Shown here in pieces: positions 1 to 8,725 of a stretch of 53,048 nt of DNA. The stretch's first letter is position 1; each line of letters begins with the position of its first letter. Both the position numbers and the translations under genes were made by a program. This DNA is from a candidate division KSB1 bacterium. Its GTDB lineage: Bacteria; Zhuqueibacterota; Zhuqueibacteria; Oleimicrobiales; Geothermoviventaceae. The stretch is from NCBI GenBank assembly GCA_034506315.1, contig JAPDPT010000016.1:1-53048 (forward strand). The letters are read 5' to 3'. The notes below the pieces were generated by a model that worked only from the letters and a program-made list of their open reading frames with translations, made no database searches and was not told the origin of the DNA.

Positions 1-426
1 CAGGCCAAGCTTCGGCTCTTGGACGATGTAGGTGGAGTCCCGCTCCTCGATCCAAATCTCGTAGTCCCACCGCCCGTTGTTGGCGGGGTCGGGAATGTAC
101 AGACGCTGCAGGTAGAAGGGGAGAGTGACGAACATTCGGTTGGGGCGGTACACCTGATTTTCCCACCACCGCTGGGTGAACGATTCCGCAGTGACCGAGA
201 CCGACGGCTTCCGCAGAGCGGCCAGGCCTGCAGGGTTGTAGAAGAGGCAGCTCAAGTCACCCGCGTGGGCATAATAGGCGCCTCCCACCGCCAGGGCGCG
301 CGGGGCCATCTCGTTGTGCTTTTCCAGGCCCTGGAAGGCAAGAGGGTCACCTCGATGTTGGCCAAGTCCGCAAACGACCCACAGGAATGGGCCCAACGCC
401 GAAACACAAACCTGCAAGCGCCTCAT
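1..426 (-). CDS. PorV-like outer-membrane protein, 3' end cut by window edge
   Basis: Reading the minus strand from the ATG at 426 gives an open frame of 142 codons that runs off the left edge, so only the N-terminal part is present. It begins with a signal-peptide-like stretch, followed by a segment containing ALAVGGAYYAHAGDLSCLFY and NPAGLA. The pattern of a repeated glycine/alanine stretch and then NPAG is typical of the PorV/PorQ and FadL-like outer-membrane barrel families. A GAGGGTACG ribosome-binding site lies just before the ATG. The gene follows another PorV-like gene by 32 bp and shares its strand, so the two are probably co-transcribed. The specific role is unknown. In the FCB group PorV proteins act in type IX secretion, but this assignment rests on fold-level similarity only. 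Confidence 0.8.
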   Translation of the reverse strand, partial: MRRLQVCVSALGPFLWVVCGLGQHRGDPLAFQGLEKHNEMAPRALAVGGAYYAHAGDLSCLFYNPAGLAALRKPSVSVTAESFTQRWWENQVYRPNRMFVTLPFYLQRLYIPDPANNGRWDYEIWIEERDSTYIVQEPKLGL

Positions 427-458
427 CGTACCCTCGCAAAATTGACGTGACCCTTCTT

Positions 459-1427
459 TCACCGGATTTCCAGACCAATCGTGAAGCGGTGCACGGAGCC
501 AAGGAACTCGCTAAACGGCGCGTACGAGTAGTCCACGTGCAGCCGGCTGGCCTTGAGTCCGAAGCCCAGAGCTAGCCCCTCCTCGTCGTAGTTGAACTTG
601 TAGCCTGCGCGTAAGAAGATGGAACGCCGGAAGGCGTACTCCACACCGAGGTGATGCTGCTGGTCGTAGTCGCGGGGATGCGACAGGTCATAGGCCAGCG
701 TCAGTTCGTGGTCCTCCGAAGGGAAGAGGAGGTAGTGAGCAGGGCCGAGAAGCTGGCCGGCAATCCCCAGCGTGAAAGTCTGGGGCATGGGATAGCTCTT
801 GTCCACGTACTTGATTTCGCGCCCGAAATGACGGATTGCAGCGCCGAGCCTCAAGGAACGATAGCCGGTGTCAAACACCAACCCGGCGTCAAACGCTAAA
901 GCCGACTTCGATTCGAGCTCGAGATCCTCGTGCACAAGCTTTGCGGTCAGGCCGAAGGAGAATTTGTCTGTTAGAGCCCGGGCATACGAGACCCCTAGGA
1001 CAACTGCTGAAGGCTTCATGGTCTCACCGGTGAGTCCCGGGTTGTACACGTCGCCGACGAAACCGAGAGCCTCAACCCTCGTGACCTCGATTTCCCCAAC
1101 GTCAACCATCATCGCCTGAAGGCCGACGGTACCCCAGTTCCCTAAGGAGTGCGCCAAGGCTAAGGACGCCTGGCGCGTGTCCAGAAGCCAATCCACGTAG
1201 GAAAGGTTGAGATCCGTCCCGTTAATGGTGGTCAGGGCCCCGGGATTCCAGAACAGACATGCTGCGCCTCGAGGAGCAGCTACGCAGGCCTCCCCCATTG
1301 CCGTGGCGCGGGCATCCGTCGTCACTTTCAAGAACTGGAAGGAGGTCGTGGCCACTTTCTCGAAGGCGTAGAGCTCGGTTACCCCGAGCCGAAAAAGGAG
1401 AATAGCAACAAGCCAGCTCTTTTTCAT
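459..1427 (-). CDS. PorV/PorQ family outer-membrane protein
   Basis: This is a 322-residue protein with an N-terminal signal peptide (MKKSWLVAILLFRLGVTELYA). The following segment reads ATTSFQFLKVTTDARATAMG and then FWNPGAL, the hallmark opening of PorV/PorQ-type proteins (UPF0164/DUF3308-like barrels). The rest alternates hydrophobic and polar residues as expected for a transmembrane beta-barrel and ends in an aromatic-rich strand (VHRFTIGLEIR). An AGAGGTGAGGAC ribosome-binding site precedes the ATG at 1427. It sits 21 bp downstream of the exported fibronectin-type protein gene. PorV in known type IX systems shuttles cargo with C-terminal sorting domains, and the upstream neighbour ends in such a domain, so a cargo/handler relation is plausible but inferred. 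Confidence 0.85.
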   Translation of the reverse strand: MKKSWLVAILLFRLGVTELYAFEKVATTSFQFLKVTTDARATAMGEACVAAPRGAACLFWNPGALTTINGTDLNLSYVDWLLDTRQASLALAHSLGNWGTVGLQAMMVDVGEIEVTRVEALGFVGDVYNPGLTGETMKPSAVVLGVSYARALTDKFSFGLTAKLVHEDLELESKSALAFDAGLVFDTGYRSLRLGAAIRHFGREIKYVDKSYPMPQTFTLGIAGQLLGPAHYLLFPSEDHELTLAYDLSHPRDYDQQHHLGVEYAFRRSIFLRAGYKFNYDEEGLALGFGLKASRLHVDYSYAPFSEFLGSVHRFTIGLEIR

Positions 1428-1448
1428 GTCCTCACCTCTGTCCGCAGA

Positions 1449-3680
1449 TCACTTGATCACCACAAACTTGCCAGAGGTCTGCTCGCCGTCCGGAGTTGTC
1501 ACAACGTAGAAGTAGATTCCGGAGGCGATATCCTGTCCGCTGCGAGTGACCTGAAACCACTCCGTCGAATAGACGGGGTCGTCGTGCTCGATCGTCTGGA
1601 CCAGCTGACCGGAATAGGAGTAGATGCGGATGGTGCAACGCTTCGGTAACGCGTAGAAGCCGATCCTCTTTTCCACATTCCCGGAGCCCTGGAATCCGGA
1701 GCGGACGTAGAAGGGGTTCGGCACCACGTGAACCTTGCCCAGCTTGTCCGTGGCCCCGATGTTCTTGACGTGCGCTGTAATGTTAGTTCGACCGCTACGA
1801 TTACCCTTGTCGTCAACGGAGAGCACCGAGTAGTACCGCTTCTCGCCGATCTTGTACTCCGGATCATCGTCGTTGAACTCGTAGAGGTTCTCCGGATTGA
1901 CCTGACCCACCCGCACCTCGCCTAAGAGCTTCCAGGGCCCCATGGGGGCGGAACTTCGATAGACCTCGAACTTGGCCACCGGGCCCGTAAGCCGCGGATG
2001 CCGGAACTGCTCCACGGATCTCTTCCACGTGATGCGCACAGCCCCGCTCATCGTATTCTCGACATGGATGACGGGCGCTGGCGGGGGCACAGGGATGGTG
2101 TAAACACCGTCTTTCGGGTTGTCCTCGGGCCATACCGGAACCTCCGGTTCCCGGCCGAGATAGGCCTCGAAGGCCTTATGAGCAACGTCCTGCACGGTAA
2201 TCACCTTGGAGTTCACATAGTCGGGATAGCCGAAGTCATCGAGATAGTGCTCGGTCATGACCTCGCCCCCAAGGACGATCTTCCGATTCCAGCTCGGAAT
2301 TGTTGCCCATTGTGTCTGGGTCTGGCCTCCTTCGGCGAGCTTGCCAGGCTGGCCTCCGTAGCCGACCACCTCCGCAAGTGAAAACTCCAGTCGGTCGCCG
2401 TGGTGGAGGGTGTAAGGGCCAAACACAATGTGTTTCTGGCCCGCGTCATTGCTCTGTCGGTAGTTGTAAGCGGCTCTCCCAATCCACCGCTCCGATGGTG
2501 GGTTGGGCCAGGTCGTGCTCTCGGGCTTGTAGGTGCCACTCCAACGATTGTCCGGGTTGATGGATTGGTCCTTCATTTTCTGGGAGTTCGTGTTTCCGGT
2601 ACTCACCTTGTTCGACCAGGGCTGCTTGATGTGGAAGTGTTCGTCGAGCTCGTAGTACTGTCCCTGGTAGGTCGACAGGATGGCCACAGCTTCGGACTCA
2701 TTGCGTTCGGGATGGTACGGATCGACAATGGCGAGGTGGGTTGTGTCGTAGAACAGGATACAGAAGCCCGGAGCCTGCGGGCTGCAGAGGCCGCCCCCGT
2801 TTTCGCCCGTCCGGGCGAAGCGGCGGAAAAGCTCCTTGTTCGGCTCCGGTTTACCGGCCAGATTCGGATCCAGCGCCGTACGCATGTCCAAATTGAAAGC
2901 GAGCCAATAGTCGGCGTCCCACCACCCGTTCTGATCGCCCCGGTAGATTCCCCCTTCGTACTTCCAGGTCCCGTAATGACGTTGGTACCCGTACATGGAG
3001 GGAGCGAAGCCATAGATGAACAGGACCATGAAGTCGACCAGGGTGGAATCACGCTCGATGGTCTCGGGGTTACCGTCCGTGTCCCCGGTGTACTCCAGAG
3101 TGTATTCGTAGATGATGAAGTCATCGTAGTCCGGGTAACTCCAGGCGCGTGAAACCCGCGTTACGGTCACCCCGAGGTTAGTGGCCCACTTGGCAATAAT
3201 GATTTCCTCTGCCTCATCAGGGTCGTAATTGGGATTGAGGTCACCGTTGGGGAGCAAGGGGAAGTTTTCAATCTCCTGCATCTCCAACGGGAAGCTCCAC
3301 CTCCCGAAAACCACTTCGGGGGTGCTGGCGCCTACGCCGCCGCAGAAGGAGTAGATGCGATTGGACTTGCCCGGCCTGCCCTTTAGATTGGCGGCCATGT
3401 ACATTCCTGCGCCGAGGATGTTGTGTTGGCCGCTGTACTCGATGCCCTCCACGACGGTCCTCGAGCGCGACGGCCACTCCATTAGGGGGACACTCGTCTT
3501 ATTACCTGCTTCACCGGTCATCCACCCACGGCCGATCTCGCCGGTATTGTAGACGGTCTCATGGAGCATCCCGCGGTCGTGGATCCGGTACTCGCGGATC
3601 TGAGACCACAAGGACCCCGGCGCCAACAAGAGAAGCGCAACCCCCAAGAACGGCGCGAGACGTTGCTGCACTCCGACCAT
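1449..3680 (-). CDS. large exported protein with fibronectin III domain and type IX-like C-terminal tail
   Basis: The frame can open at 3737, but the ATG at 3680 is preferred because it starts a clean signal peptide (MVGVQQRLAPFLGVALLLLA, then PGSLWSQ). The first part would also overlap the preceding receptor gene. The mature protein is about 720 residues. The N-terminal two thirds, rich in Trp, Tyr and Asp, matches no family I can name. Near residues 520-620 a fibronectin type III-like unit is visible (ITWKRS ... FEVYRSS ... YYSVLSVDDKGN). The last 90 residues look like a Por secretion tail or FlgD-like Ig domain: VVPNPF, then IRIYSYSGQLV, then ASGIYFYVV and GKFVVIK at the end. It is likely secreted to or beyond the outer membrane. 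Its position after a TonB receptor suggests a SusD-like accessory or surface role, but no SusD signature was seen. Confidence 0.8.
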   Translation of the reverse strand: MVGVQQRLAPFLGVALLLLAPGSLWSQIREYRIHDRGMLHETVYNTGEIGRGWMTGEAGNKTSVPLMEWPSRSRTVVEGIEYSGQHNILGAGMYMAANLKGRPGKSNRIYSFCGGVGASTPEVVFGRWSFPLEMQEIENFPLLPNGDLNPNYDPDEAEEIIIAKWATNLGVTVTRVSRAWSYPDYDDFIIYEYTLEYTGDTDGNPETIERDSTLVDFMVLFIYGFAPSMYGYQRHYGTWKYEGGIYRGDQNGWWDADYWLAFNLDMRTALDPNLAGKPEPNKELFRRFARTGENGGGLCSPQAPGFCILFYDTTHLAIVDPYHPERNESEAVAILSTYQGQYYELDEHFHIKQPWSNKVSTGNTNSQKMKDQSINPDNRWSGTYKPESTTWPNPPSERWIGRAAYNYRQSNDAGQKHIVFGPYTLHHGDRLEFSLAEVVGYGGQPGKLAEGGQTQTQWATIPSWNRKIVLGGEVMTEHYLDDFGYPDYVNSKVITVQDVAHKAFEAYLGREPEVPVWPEDNPKDGVYTIPVPPPAPVIHVENTMSGAVRITWKRSVEQFRHPRLTGPVAKFEVYRSSAPMGPWKLLGEVRVGQVNPENLYEFNDDDPEYKIGEKRYYSVLSVDDKGNRSGRTNITAHVKNIGATDKLGKVHVVPNPFYVRSGFQGSGNVEKRIGFYALPKRCTIRIYSYSGQLVQTIEHDDPVYSTEWFQVTRSGQDIASGIYFYVVTTPDGEQTSGKFVVIK

Positions 3681-3711
3681 CGTTCCCTCACCCTCGTACC
3701 GTTGCGAGTTC

Positions 3712-6624
3712 TCAGAGATTGAAAATAATCCCGACACGATAATGGCGCGGTTCGTTGCGGAGCAGGAAGAACTCCTGGTTGGTCACGTAAGGGGAGTTTT
3801 CTGCGCCCCGGTAATTGAACAGGTTCTTGCGGTCTTTCTCCCACACCACGACGTTGTATTCGTCTCGGAACGTGCGATAGTAGTGGTAGAGCCGCTTGTT
3901 CAGGAGGTTAAAGACCTCCAGATAGACGGATGCGCCCGTATTGCCGAAGCGAAAACGCTTTTCGACGCGGGCACGGCTTTCCACCTCGTCCGGCGTCCTC
4001 TTGTTGAAGCGGAGGCCGAGTCCCTTCTCATCCCAAGTGTAAGGCCGACCCGTCAAGTAGCGGAGGGTAAGGCTCAGCGCAATGTTACCGACCGGCCGGT
4101 GGCCAAAGAACACGGGTCCGAAGCGGGCTGGAGTAAGAAACCGGATGTCGGCTACCGCCTTGTGCGTGCGGTCATAGTCGAGGTAAATGTCCTCGGGGCT
4201 CGGCAAGATTACCCGCTCCTGTCCCTCCGGAGGCCTTTCGAAGTAGGTCACGGGCGCGTCCAGGGCGTTGCTACTTTTCCCTTTGGCCGACTCGTAGTTG
4301 TAGCGGAGGGAGCCGCGCAGCAGGCCGGTTTTCTTCTCCAGGCTTATATGGAAGCCCTTGATATCCGCGTAGTCCCGGTTGACGTAGGTCTGATAGACAC
4401 TCTGCTGCTCATCGTAGTAATAGGCCGTCTCGACCAGGTCCGTCACGTCCTTGTAGTAGGCACTCACGTCGAGGTAGAAGCCAAAGGGCATGGAATGGAC
4501 CAGCCCCACGTCGTAGGCTTTGGTGTTCTCCGGCCGCAGACGAGGGTTGCCAAGAATCTGGATCTCGTTAAATCGGGTCACCTGGTTGTAGTAGATTTGG
4601 TTGAAGTCCGGTCTCTGGGTGAAGGTGCCGTAATTGAGGTGAAAGACTGCGTTCTCCGAGACCGGAAACGAGATGCCTATCCGAGGCTGAAGCCGGAGGT
4701 AGAGCCGAGTCTTCTCCTTACGCGCAAGCTCCGGGTCGTAATACTTCCCCCTCTCGCGATAGGGAAGCGATGGATCGTAATGGGGATTCCGCAAGGGGGA
4801 GTATATGTCGGCATAGTACCGCGTATTCAGGTCGTAAAAGTCCAGTCGGAGGCCAACATTGGCGATCAGGCCCTGGAACTCCATCTTGTCCTGAACGAAC
4901 AGCGCGCCTTCGTACGGGTTCGCGTGGAAGGACAGGATGCGATCGCTGCCTTCCTGCGTGAAATTGAATCTCCAATCGGCTCTGAGATCGTAGTAGAAGA
5001 ACTGGAGTCCTGCTTTTAGAAGATGGGAACGCGTGACCTGGCTTGTGAGGCTCGTGTTCACAGAGTAGGTGGCAGATAGGTCCCGGCCTCGACTGCTTGT
5101 GTGCACTCTCCCCACGCGGTGGAAAGAAGGTCCTGTGTAGTCTACCCAGTTCCGGTTGTTGGAGTAGTCGTAGAGCAGTTGTCCCTGACGGAGGAGTTCG
5201 ACGTCCTGTTCGAAACGATGCCCGAAATAGTTGAGCTTAAAGTCGAGAAACGTGTTCACGCTGAAGATGTGCTGGTAGTCTATTCCGAGCTGCCGTGACA
5301 CGGAGAGGCGTTTCGGCACGCTCAGGGTTCGGTCGAAGGTCCACCACTCGAAGTTGCTGTCGAGGTAATTCTCGAAGCCTCGATCGTACGTAAAGGACAC
5401 ACGCCACCGGTTGTCGGGATTAGGCCGGTGGGTGAGATTTCCCATCACCTGCCAGTCCAGATCAGGGTAGGGGGTAGGAACCAAAGGATTGACCAGATTG
5501 TGCCTTGCCGCCAAGAAAAGTCGGGTATTCTTGGACAGGGGACCGCCGGAAGAGAGATCAATGCGATAGTCCCAATTGTTCTTGTACTCCAAGCCGGCCT
5601 CACGTACGGAGAGAAGCCACCAAGTGCGCGCGAGATTAGCCATGCGCAACGAGTCCTGGTGGTTCAGCGGATTGGGGGGCCAGACGATGCGAGGCGGCAG
5701 GTACTTCGTTACGCCGTACCCCACATCCCATAGAGGTTTGCCGGGATCGGTCGGGTTCTCCTTCAGCCACTCCTCGGAGTCGTTGAGCTGGTTGAACCAT
5801 TTCAAGTTGGCCGGGGAGTAGAGGCTACCGCCCCAGCTCTTGTAGTGGGGTAGAGTGGCGGATAGTTCGAGACGCGTCTCCCAAGCGTCTTTGCCCTCTT
5901 TGGTGACCATATTGACTACGCCGGACTGCACATTGCCGTACTCCGCGCTGAACCCAGAGGTGTAGACCTCCACTTGTTCAAGGCCAATCACCATGGGCTG
6001 AAAAGCCCGTTCGTTGTTCAGGGGATTCACGATGGTGCCGCCGTTGATCAGGTAGAGGGATTCTCCGATGCGCCCCCCTCGGAAGTGGTCGTCGATCACG
6101 TCGGCCTGCAGATCCAGGATATCCGTGATGTCTGCGACCCCTGCCACACTCATCACTTCGTCGACCTGGTAGGTCTGCCGAGTTGCGGTGAGGTCAGCCT
6201 CGACTTTCGTCGGCCGGTAGGCGGTCACCACGAGTTCCCGGCCTACGATGGCCTGAGGCTGGAGCTGGAAGTCTAAGCGCGTGGTCCTATCGATAATCAC
6301 CTGGACCCTTTGGCGCCTCTCCTTCGCGTAGCCGATGAAGGAAGCCTCGACGGTGTAAGTGCCCGGAGGTACGTTCAAGATGACGTAGTGGCCGTTCTCA
6401 TCTGTAGCGGCTCCGAGAGGCCATTGCATCGGACGCTCCTCCTCTCCGGACCAGTAGGCGACCACCACGACGTTGGCGCCCGGAAGGGGCTCGCCTTTCT
6501 CCCGGTCCACTACCCGCCCTGCGATTTTACCTGTCTCCGCCGCTTGCAGACGGGCAGCAAGGACGATTAAGGTCATTCCCAGGCTGAGGATTCGAACGTA
6601 CATCGATTGCCTGCGCAGTGCCAT
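3712..6624 (-). CDS. TonB-dependent outer-membrane receptor
   Basis: This 970-residue protein has a signal peptide, then a carboxypeptidase-regulatory-like beta-sandwich (GKIAGRVVDREKGEPLPGAN). A plug domain follows (residues about 140-260: VMSVAGVADITDILDLQADV, VYTSGFSAEYGNVQSGVVNM), and then a long beta-barrel ending YRVGIIFNL. Length and order match TonB-dependent receptors of the Bacteroidota type, which import large ligands across the outer membrane using TonB energy. The ATG at 6624 follows GGGAGGTAGGCGGAG. An alternative ATG at 6603 would shorten the leader by seven residues. It is co-directional with the TRAP transporter genes upstream (gap 102 bp) and the exported protein downstream (gap 31 bp), so it likely forms the outer-membrane step of the same uptake route. 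The ligand is unknown. The CBM9 and dehydrogenase neighbours suggest a sugar acid or oligosaccharide. Confidence 0.93.
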   Translation of the reverse strand: MALRRQSMYVRILSLGMTLIVLAARLQAAETGKIAGRVVDREKGEPLPGANVVVVAYWSGEEERPMQWPLGAATDENGHYVILNVPPGTYTVEASFIGYAKERRQRVQVIIDRTTRLDFQLQPQAIVGRELVVTAYRPTKVEADLTATRQTYQVDEVMSVAGVADITDILDLQADVIDDHFRGGRIGESLYLINGGTIVNPLNNERAFQPMVIGLEQVEVYTSGFSAEYGNVQSGVVNMVTKEGKDAWETRLELSATLPHYKSWGGSLYSPANLKWFNQLNDSEEWLKENPTDPGKPLWDVGYGVTKYLPPRIVWPPNPLNHQDSLRMANLARTWWLLSVREAGLEYKNNWDYRIDLSSGGPLSKNTRLFLAARHNLVNPLVPTPYPDLDWQVMGNLTHRPNPDNRWRVSFTYDRGFENYLDSNFEWWTFDRTLSVPKRLSVSRQLGIDYQHIFSVNTFLDFKLNYFGHRFEQDVELLRQGQLLYDYSNNRNWVDYTGPSFHRVGRVHTSSRGRDLSATYSVNTSLTSQVTRSHLLKAGLQFFYYDLRADWRFNFTQEGSDRILSFHANPYEGALFVQDKMEFQGLIANVGLRLDFYDLNTRYYADIYSPLRNPHYDPSLPYRERGKYYDPELARKEKTRLYLRLQPRIGISFPVSENAVFHLNYGTFTQRPDFNQIYYNQVTRFNEIQILGNPRLRPENTKAYDVGLVHSMPFGFYLDVSAYYKDVTDLVETAYYYDEQQSVYQTYVNRDYADIKGFHISLEKKTGLLRGSLRYNYESAKGKSSNALDAPVTYFERPPEGQERVILPSPEDIYLDYDRTHKAVADIRFLTPARFGPVFFGHRPVGNIALSLTLRYLTGRPYTWDEKGLGLRFNKRTPDEVESRARVEKRFRFGNTGASVYLEVFNLLNKRLYHYYRTFRDEYNVVVWEKDRKNLFNYRGAENSPYVTNQEFFLLRNEPRHYRVGIIFNL

Positions 6625-6726
6625 CTCCGCCTACCTCCCTGACTTCGTCGCCTCCTCCCGGCACGAGGCAGGGGCGACAAGGTTCTCGAGGATGATTCGC
6701 CTGCCCAACGAACGATTCAGATCCCT

Positions 6727-8034
6727 TTACCTCTCCGCGATTAGCCCGAACAGCTCAGGAAGCCAGAGGCTGAGCTGAGGTATGTATGTCACGAGGAGCA
6801 GGCTGAGTAGCATTGCCGCGTAGAAGGGCAACAACGGCCGAATCGCTTCCACGAGGCTCAAGCGCGCCACCCCGCAACCCACAAACAGCACGGCTCCTAC
6901 CGGCGGCGTACAAATGCCGATGCATAAGTTGAGCACCATCATGATCCCAAAGTGAATGGGCGACATGCCGATCCGCAGGGCTACGGGAAGGAAGACAGGG
7001 GTGAAGATCAGCACAGCCGGTGTGGCGTCCATGAAGGTCCCAACCACGAGGAGGATCAGGTTCATCAACGCCCGGAGGGTCACACGGCTGTCGGTCAAGT
7101 TGAGGATGGCCGCCGTTACCGTTTGCGGCACATTTCTGTACGCAAGCACCCAGGATAGAGCCATCGATGTCCCAATCACCAATAGGACGACAGCGCTTGA
7201 GGTCGCAGTGTCCGTTAGAATTTTCGGTAGATCGCGCGGCTTCACCTCGCGGTAGACCAGGATTGCCAACAGCGCCGAGTAGAGAACGGCAATCGCTGCC
7301 GCTTCTGTGGCCGTGAACAGACCAGCTACCATGCCCCCCACGACTATCACCACCAAGAGCAGGCTCAGCAGGGCATCCAGCAGCTTGCGGATCGCCCACG
7401 AAAGAGCAGCTCTGGCTGTGCCCCGGTAATCCCAGCGCACAGCCAGTATCGCTGCCGTCCCCATCAGGAGAAATCCGGTGAGGATTCCTGGGATGTAGCC
7501 CGCCAGAAACAACGCCGCGACGGAGACGCCCCCGCTGGCCAGCGAGTAAACGATCAGGATATTGCTCGGAGGAATCAGGAGCCCCTTGGTGGCGGAGGTC
7601 ATATTGACCGCCGCGCTGAACCCACGCTCGTAGCCTTCGCGGTCCATCTCCGGGATCATGAAAGAGCCGATAGCTGAGGTGGCGGCCACCGCTGACCCCG
7701 AAATCGCCCCAAAGAGCATACATCCGAGAATATTCACGTATACCAGCTCCCCAGGCAACGCGCCAACCACCACCCGCGCGAAATCGATCAGGCGACGCGC
7801 TATGCCACCCTGGGCCATCAGCCGTCACGGGAGGATAAAGAACGGAATGGCTACGAGGGCGAAGCTGTCCAGGCCTGTAGCTACCTTCTGCGCGACCTGA
7901 GTGACGGCTGGAAGGGGTGGCATGGTGACGGACAGGGTGCAAGCTGTAGCCACGCCGATCGCGACAGCAATCGGAACGTTGAGGAGAAGGCACAGACCGA
8001 AGACGAAGATCAGGATTAGGGTCGAGATGTCCAT
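6727..8034 (-). pseudogene. dctM: TRAP transporter large permease DctM, interrupted by in-frame TGA
   Basis: The minus strand from 8034 encodes a typical DctM N-terminus (MDISTLILIFVFGLCLLLNV ... GLDSFALVAIPFFILP) and meets TGA at 7825-7827. After the TGA the same frame continues as RLMAQGGIARRLIDFARVVV and runs to 6727. The family sequence at this point is FFILAGNLM-QGGIARRLI, so the stop replaces the conserved glycine with no length change. The total of 435 positions equals a normal DctM of 12 membrane helices. DctM carries the substrate path of TRAP transporters. As written the product would be truncated at 69 residues, or restart at the ATG at 7818 without its first helices. Possible explanations are a nonsense mutation, a base-call error or readthrough. 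Selenocysteine is unlikely because the position is a glycine and no convincing hairpin follows. The genes around it look intact. Confidence 0.85.
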
Positions 8035-8151
8035 CCGCCGTCCTCAGGCGTTCCAAAGGGGACCGTTGCCTCCCAGGGGAATGGAGTGGCATCCAGAAGA
8101 AGACGGTCCAGCTCGCCCTACGGAACGCCGGAGCTGGCTGATGCCCGCTTT

Positions 8152-8679
8152 TCATCCCGCTCCCTCCCTGGTCTTCGGCTGGACTGCTTCGATCGCGGAG
8201 TGGCTACGAATCTTCGAGACCGTTTCCATTAAGTGGCAGAAGGAGTACAGAACGAAAAGGATGCCGGCAATGGGCAGCGCCAGATAGACGTAACCCATCT
8301 TCACCCTGAGGGCCGCCGAAATTTGGTTGAGACGGAGCGAAATGTAGACAAGCCTCAAGCCACCGCGGATGAGAACCGCAACGGCGAACCCGATTATGCT
8401 GAGGTGGGCCAGAACTTCGGCGGCAAGCTTGGCCCGCGTGGGAAGACGGCTGGTCAGTGCGTCCACGCCCAGGTGGGCCTTCTGCCCCAGGGCATAGGCA
8501 CCGCCCAGTAAGCCAATCCAGATCAAGAGGAAAGTGGCCAGCTCCTCGGTGAACGAACTCGGCCGCCGGATCACAAATCGCGCCATCACTTGCCAGCTCA
8601 CGTCGACCACGAGAATCGCCATGAGTACGGCCAAGAATCGGGGGAGCAGGAGATCAATGGTCCCGAGCGCCCGGTTCAC
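8152..8679 (-). CDS. dctQ: TRAP transporter small permease DctQ
   Basis: This 175-residue membrane protein has four predicted helices. Its first half carries the DctQ pattern ARFVIRRPSSFTEELATFLL followed by IWIGLLGGAYALGQKAHLGVD, which is highly characteristic of the small subunit of tripartite ATP-independent periplasmic transporters. The protein pairs with DctM in the inner membrane and helps couple Na+ or H+ flow to uptake of carboxylates and sugar acids. It lies between dctP (47 bp upstream) and dctM (117 bp downstream), the usual dctP-Q-M order. The coding region looks intact, in contrast to dctM. Confidence 0.93.
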   Translation of the reverse strand: MNRALGTIDLLLPRFLAVLMAILVVDVSWQVMARFVIRRPSSFTEELATFLLIWIGLLGGAYALGQKAHLGVDALTSRLPTRAKLAAEVLAHLSIIGFAVAVLIRGGLRLVYISLRLNQISAALRVKMGYVYLALPIAGILFVLYSFCHLMETVSKIRSHSAIEAVQPKTREGAG

Positions 8680-8725
8680 GGTCTTTGCCCCTTTTTTCTC
8701 CCGTCACCGCGGGGCAATGCCCCGC

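Noticed and set aside
3742..5019. 425-codon plus-strand frame opposite the TonB receptor gene
   Set aside because: It is antisense to a well-conserved gene, has no domain pattern or ribosome-binding site, and reflects third-position GC bias.
7775..7827. Selenocysteine in dctM at the TGA 7825-7827
   Set aside because: The family residue is glycine, not cysteine, and the minus-strand sequence after the TGA forms only a weak stem with a long loop that lacks the leading G.
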